8,935 nt of DNA. Origin: Nitrospira defluvii. GTDB lineage: Bacteria > Nitrospirota > Nitrospiria > Nitrospirales > Nitrospiraceae. Every line of letters starts with the position of its first letter. Position 1 is the stretch's first letter. The notes under the pieces were generated by a model. That model was not told the DNA's origin and ran no database searches. It saw nothing but the letters and a program-made list of their open reading frames with translations. Of the stretch, positions 5,083 to 8,935 are shown in pieces. Where the stretch lies: NCBI GenBank assembly GCA_016199015.1, contig JACQHN010000375.1:1-8935 (forward strand). The letters run 5' to 3'. Position numbers and translations under genes: made by a program.

Positions 5083-6314
5083 TGCAGCGGAACAAACCGA
5101 TCTCCACGCAGTCAGACCCATTCCGGCAGAGCCATCCTCGGACGTTCGCCGTAATGGTCCTGCTCGGAGTGATCGGTCTGTCCGCCTCCTCCGGGTGCGA
5201 AGGGCCGCCTCCCAATGCCACGGGGGCCAACCCGCCCCCGGGCTCGTCCGACAGCGGTCTCGTGCGGCTGACCGCCGAAAAGCTCAAGACGGCGGGGATT
5301 GTCGTCCAACCGGTCACGCGGGGAGAGTTTCGCACCTTTCGTGATTTTCCCGGCACCGTCGAACCGAATGAACATGCCTTGGCCGAAATCACGACGCTCG
5401 TGCGCGGCAGGGTGATTGATGTCTATGCAGACCTCGGCAGGGAAGTGAAGTCGGGGACCCTCCTCGCCCTCCTCTATAGCAGCGACCTTGGGATGGCTCA
5501 ATCGGCCTACCTGAAGGCGACGGCTAAACTGAACGTCGCCGACCGGGCCTTTCGGCGGGCAGAATTACTCCTGAAGGAAAAAGTCATCGGGCTGGCTGAA
5601 TTACAACGGCGTGAGGGGGAAATGATTAGCCTTCGCGCCGAGCAACGGGAGACGCGGGACCGGCTGCTGCTCCTGGGCCTGACCGAGGAAGACCTGCGGA
5701 ACTTGGATCGCAACCATACGATCCGCTCACATGTCCCGGTTGTGGCCCCGTTCGACGGGCGGGTTATCGTCCGTAACCTGACCAAAGGCGAAGTCGTGGA
5801 GACAACGGAAAAACTGTTCGTCGTCGCCGATCTGTCCGAAGTCTGGGTGACCGCCAAAATTCCCGAAAAGGATATTCCCTACATCCGTGCCGACCAGACG
5901 GGAACCGGCCAATCGGTGGAGGTGCATGTGTCCGCCTATCCGGGACAAGTCTTTCAGGGGCGCATTACCTATGTCGGAGACGTGCTCGAGCCGGCTACCC
6001 GCACCATGCGACTGCGTCTCGCGTTGCCCAACTCTGAACGCAAGCTGAAACCGGAAATGTATGCCACGGTCCGCGTCTATTCCGAACCGGAGCCGAACGT
6101 CCTGCTCCTGCCAGAATCCGCCGTGCAGCGCGACCGCGACCGGCAGTTCGTCTTCGTCCAGCGCGAGCCGGAACTCTTCGAAGTGCGCGACGTCCAACTC
6201 GGCGAATCGAATGGGAAGCAGATCAAGGTGCTTGCCGGAATCCAGGAACAGGACCCGGTCGTCGTCAAGGGTTCATACGTGCTCAAGTCCGAGTTGTTCG
6301 GCTCCCAGATCTGA
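5082..6314 (+). CDS. czcB: RND efflux periplasmic adaptor (CzcB/CusB, membrane-fusion protein family)
   Basis: A 410-residue adaptor that links the inner-membrane pump to the outer-membrane channel. An N-terminal hydrophobic segment (about 22-37) ends at SSGC with Cys39. This is a possible but imperfect lipobox because the -3 residue is Ser, so it may be a lipoprotein or simply membrane-anchored. A Gly/Pro/Asn-rich linker follows. The first lipoyl half (about 97-130, RGRVIDVYADLGREVKSG) leads into an alpha-hairpin (about 138-205) beginning with the family-typical LYSSDLGMAQSAYLKA. The second lipoyl half contains VAPFDGRV (from 221), followed by beta-barrel and membrane-proximal domains (VTAKIPEKD, LKPEMYATVRV, VLLLPESAV). 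The N-terminus lacks a cluster of CusB-like metal-binding methionines. GGGAGG (5067-5072) inside the channel gene serves its start, and the pump gene follows after 4 bp. Family firm; the substrate is not determinable from this subunit. Confidence 0.93.
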   Translation: MQRNKPISTQSDPFRQSHPRTFAVMVLLGVIGLSASSGCEGPPPNATGANPPPGSSDSGLVRLTAEKLKTAGIVVQPVTRGEFRTFRDFPGTVEPNEHALAEITTLVRGRVIDVYADLGREVKSGTLLALLYSSDLGMAQSAYLKATAKLNVADRAFRRAELLLKEKVIGLAELQRREGEMISLRAEQRETRDRLLLLGLTEEDLRNLDRNHTIRSHVPVVAPFDGRVIVRNLTKGEVVETTEKLFVVADLSEVWVTAKIPEKDIPYIRADQTGTGQSVEVHVSAYPGQVFQGRITYVGDVLEPATRTMRLRLALPNSERKLKPEMYATVRVYSEPEPNVLLLPESAVQRDRDRQFVFVQREPELFEVRDVQLGESNGKQIKVLAGIQEQDPVVVKGSYVLKSELFGSQI

Positions 6315-6318
6315 TTGA

Positions 6319-8935
6319 ATGTTATCCTCGCTGCTGCAGATCTCGCTTCGCCAACGCGTCTTGGTGGTCGTCCTGGCCCTCGCCATCGCCCTCGGTGGCA
6401 TGTATTCGTTCCAGACGATTCCCATCGATGCCTTTCCCGACGTCACCACGGTTCTGGTCCAGGTCGTGACCAAAGCGCCGGGACTCTCTCCAGAAGAAAT
6501 CGAACGGTTCGTGACCTTTCCCCTCGAACTCCAATTGACGGGCTCGCCGGGGCTGGTCGAGGTGCGTTCCCTCTCCAAGGTCGGCCTCTCCATGATCGAC
6601 GTCATCTTCGAAGACAACGTCGATATCTACCTGGCGCGCCAAGTGGTGTTGGAACGCATCCTGGAGGTGCAAGAACAGCTGCCACCGGGGTCCCTTTCCC
6701 AATTGGTCCCCAATACCACGGGGCTGGGGGAGGTGTTTCAATATTTTTTGAAGGGCCCGCAAGACGACGTCGAAGGCACGACGATAGCAGAATCCGAGCT
6801 GATGGCTCGACGCACGCTCCAAGACTGGCTGATTCGCCCGCTGTTGAAGGGCCTGCCGGATGTTGTAGATGTGAACTCGTTGGGGGGCTTCGTCAAAGAG
6901 TTCCAGGTCATGGTGGAGCCCGGCCTCCTGCGCAAATATAATCTCGCGCTGCACGACGTCTTCAGGGCAGTCGAACAGAATAATGCCAATGCCGGCGGCA
7001 ACATTCTTGAAAAAAATTCCGAGCGATTTATCGTACGCGGCGTCGGGCTCATCAAGACCCTGGCGGACATCGAGCAGATCGTCGTGAAAGAGGTCGGCGG
7101 CACACCCGTCTTTGTGCGGGACGTGGCCGAGGTGCGCGTCGGCCATGCCATCCGTCACGGAGCAGCCGTCATCAACGGCAAACACGAAGTCGTCACCGGA
7201 ATCGTCCTCATGCTCCGCGGCGGGAACGCCCGTGACGTTGTGCAGGCCATCAAGACCAAGATCGACGACATTCACCAGAACAAACTGCTCCCCGGCGGAC
7301 TCCGCATCGTCCCTTTCTATGACCGCATCGAGCTGATCACCTCCGCTCTCAACACGGTCTATACGGCCATGATCGAGGGGGTAGTCCTCGTCGTCGTGAT
7401 TCTGTTTCTCTTCCTCGGCAACGTCCGTAGCGCCCTCATCGTCACCGCCACCCTTATCCTCACTCCGCTCGCCACCTTTATCGTGATGGATCGTGTCGGG
7501 CTGACCGCGAATCTGATGTCTCTGGGAGGACTGGTCATCGCCATCGGCATGATGGTGGACGGCTCCGTGGTGGTGGTGGAGAACGTGTACCGCCACTTGT
7601 CCGAACATCGCGGCTCGTCGACCGGCAAAACCTCCTTGATTCTGCAGGCCGCGATGGAAGTGGGGCAGCCCGTCGTCTTCGGCATCCTGATCATCATCAT
7701 CGTGTTTTTCCCGATTCTCTCCCTCCAGGGCATGGAAGGAAAAATGTTTCAACCGCTGGCCTACACCATCATCATCGCCCTGCTGATTTCCTTGCTCCTC
7801 TCCCTGACCCTGTCCCCCGTCTTGTGTTCCTTGGTGTTGAAAGATGCCCGTGAGGAAGACACCTTTCTCCTGCGCTGGATCAAGCGCGGCTACTTGCCGG
7901 CCCTCGGGTGGGCGCTCGGGCATCGCACGATCGTCCTCGCTGCGGCAGTGGGACTCCTGGCAGCCAGTCTGGCGCTGTTTCCGTTCCTTGGGGGCGAGTT
8001 CATTCCCATCTTGAACGAGGGGTCGGTGACGCCCCAAACAATCCGGCTTCCCGGTATTTCCCTGGAGAAATCCATCGAGATCGAGAAACACATGCAACGA
8101 GCGGTGCTGGAGTTTCCGGAAACTCGCATGGTGGTCTCGAAAATCGGCCGCACCGAATTGGGCAACGATCCTCAGGAGCCCAACGCCAGCGATCCCGTCG
8201 TGTCGCTCTATCCGATGGACCAGTGGAAGACCGCCAGCACGAAATCACAACTCGATGATGCCATTCGCCGTCGGTTACAACAGATTCCCGGCGCCAACTT
8301 CCTGATCAGCCAGCCGATCCAGCAACGCGTGGACGAACTAGTTTCGGGAGTCCGTTCGGAAGCGACCGTCAAGGTGATCGGCGAAGACCTGGATGTTCTG
8401 CGCAGCACTGCCGACAAAATCCAGGGCATCATGAACGCCATCGAGGGCGTGAAAGATGTCCGTGTGGAGCAACTCTTTGGACAATCCTATCTGACCATCG
8501 ATATCGATCGCGGCAAGATCGCCCGCCATGGAATCAATGTCGCCCACATCCGCGAAATCATCACGACGGCCATCGGCGCCGAAGCGGCGACACGCGTCTA
8601 TGAAGGACAACGCCGATTCAATCTCATCTTGCGTTATCCGGAACAATATCGCGACAGCGTCGACACCATCGGGAACATTCTCATTACCACCGCGGCCGGC
8701 GCGCTGGTTCCGCTGGGGGACATCGCCAAGGTCGAATTGCGCGAAGGCCCGGCCCTGATCAGCCGCGAAGGTCTGCAACGACGGATCTATGTCGGCTTCA
8801 ATACGTTCGGACGCGACATTGAAAGCATCGTGCGCGAAGCCCAGGCCAAAATCGACCGCCAGGTACCGCTGCCCACAGGCTATCGTTTGCTCTGGGGCGG
8901 TTCGTTCGAAAACATGCAGCGGGCCATGGCGCGCC
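6319..8935 (+). CDS. czcA: Heavy-metal efflux RND pump, CzcA/CusA family (HME-RND), 3' truncated
   Basis: Inner-membrane proton/metal-cation antiporter of the efflux complex. The frame stays open from ATG 6319 to the right edge, giving 872 residues; full members are about 1020-1060, so the last periplasmic part and the C-terminal membrane block are missing. TM1 is at about 13-32. Periplasmic porter segments follow (IDAFPDVT, LSPEEIERFVTFPLE). TM2-TM4 lie at about 351-425, with AIGMMVDGSVVVVEN at 408-422 carrying the proton-relay residues Asp414 and Glu421. Further membrane segments are near 450-473, 481-507 and 538-556, then FIPILNEG and the second porter half. The TM4 motif has Ala408 where classical CzcA has its first Asp. 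By recalled alignment, the CusA periplasmic methionines correspond to Glu673, Ile739 and a non-Met position, which favours divalent cations over Cu(I)/Ag(I). No clear ribosome site precedes the ATG, so coupling to the adaptor gene 4 bp upstream is likely. Confidence 0.95.
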   Translation, partial: MLSSLLQISLRQRVLVVVLALAIALGGMYSFQTIPIDAFPDVTTVLVQVVTKAPGLSPEEIERFVTFPLELQLTGSPGLVEVRSLSKVGLSMIDVIFEDNVDIYLARQVVLERILEVQEQLPPGSLSQLVPNTTGLGEVFQYFLKGPQDDVEGTTIAESELMARRTLQDWLIRPLLKGLPDVVDVNSLGGFVKEFQVMVEPGLLRKYNLALHDVFRAVEQNNANAGGNILEKNSERFIVRGVGLIKTLADIEQIVVKEVGGTPVFVRDVAEVRVGHAIRHGAAVINGKHEVVTGIVLMLRGGNARDVVQAIKTKIDDIHQNKLLPGGLRIVPFYDRIELITSALNTVYTAMIEGVVLVVVILFLFLGNVRSALIVTATLILTPLATFIVMDRVGLTANLMSLGGLVIAIGMMVDGSVVVVENVYRHLSEHRGSSTGKTSLILQAAMEVGQPVVFGILIIIIVFFPILSLQGMEGKMFQPLAYTIIIALLISLLLSLTLSPVLCSLVLKDAREEDTFLLRWIKRGYLPALGWALGHRTIVLAAAVGLLAASLALFPFLGGEFIPILNEGSVTPQTIRLPGISLEKSIEIEKHMQRAVLEFPETRMVVSKIGRTELGNDPQEPNASDPVVSLYPMDQWKTASTKSQLDDAIRRRLQQIPGANFLISQPIQQRVDELVSGVRSEATVKVIGEDLDVLRSTADKIQGIMNAIEGVKDVRVEQLFGQSYLTIDIDRGKIARHGINVAHIREIITTAIGAEAATRVYEGQRRFNLILRYPEQYRDSVDTIGNILITTAAGALVPLGDIAKVELREGPALISREGLQRRIYVGFNTFGRDIESIVREAQAKIDRQVPLPTGYRLLWGGSFENMQRAMAR

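Noticed and set aside
6322..8097. 591-codon open frame on the minus strand
   Set aside because: It lies wholly antisense to the RND pump. Its His/Asp/Gln/Gly-rich product is the complement of hydrophobic membrane codons, with no domain.

Overview
The window is bacterial, GC-rich and densely coded, with every convincing gene on the + strand. The gene styles together point to an environmental Gram-negative and suggest Nitrospirota (Nitrospira-like): an NtrC-type regulator, a NarX/DegS-type kinase with a NarL-type regulator, two tiny four-cysteine proteins, and a heavy-metal RND efflux operon. The phylum is inferred from protein style only; no marker gene is present.

Layout. (1) 2-727: the 3' part of a sigma-54-dependent, NtrC-family regulator, cut by the left edge. 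(2) 810-2590: a two-component pair. A membrane histidine kinase overlaps its NarL/FixJ-family response regulator by 4 bp (ATGA), and a good sigma-70-like promoter (TTGAAC-N17-GATAAT, 759-787) lies just upstream. (3) 2591-3241: a small-gene island. A possible promoter (TTGTCA-N17-TATGGT) and a small inverted repeat precede a 65-residue protein with CxxC...CPxC, and 50 bp later a 68-residue zinc-ribbon-like protein with CPRC...CVIC. (4) 3242-3630: a roughly 390-bp leader with no convincing gene. (5) 3631-8935: a tripartite efflux operon in the order outer-membrane channel (CzcC/TolC type), periplasmic adaptor (CzcB type), inner-membrane HME-RND pump (CzcA/CusA family). The pump gene runs off the right edge.

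How the parts fit. The last three products should form one envelope-spanning complex that exports metal cations using the proton gradient. Their junctions are tight (1-bp overlap, then a 4-bp gap), so they are probably one transcript. The kinase and regulator form their own unit. Whether this pair or the NtrC-type protein controls the efflux genes cannot be told from the sequence. The two cysteine-rich miniproteins between signalling and metal export are the least understood part and the best candidates for new biology. Pump motifs are mixed: the TM4 motif lacks the first Asp of the classical CzcA motif, as in CusA, while the CusA periplasmic methionine cluster is also absent.

I saw no tRNA, rRNA, CRISPR array, transposase or attachment site. 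I do not see a clearly undescribed multi-gene system.
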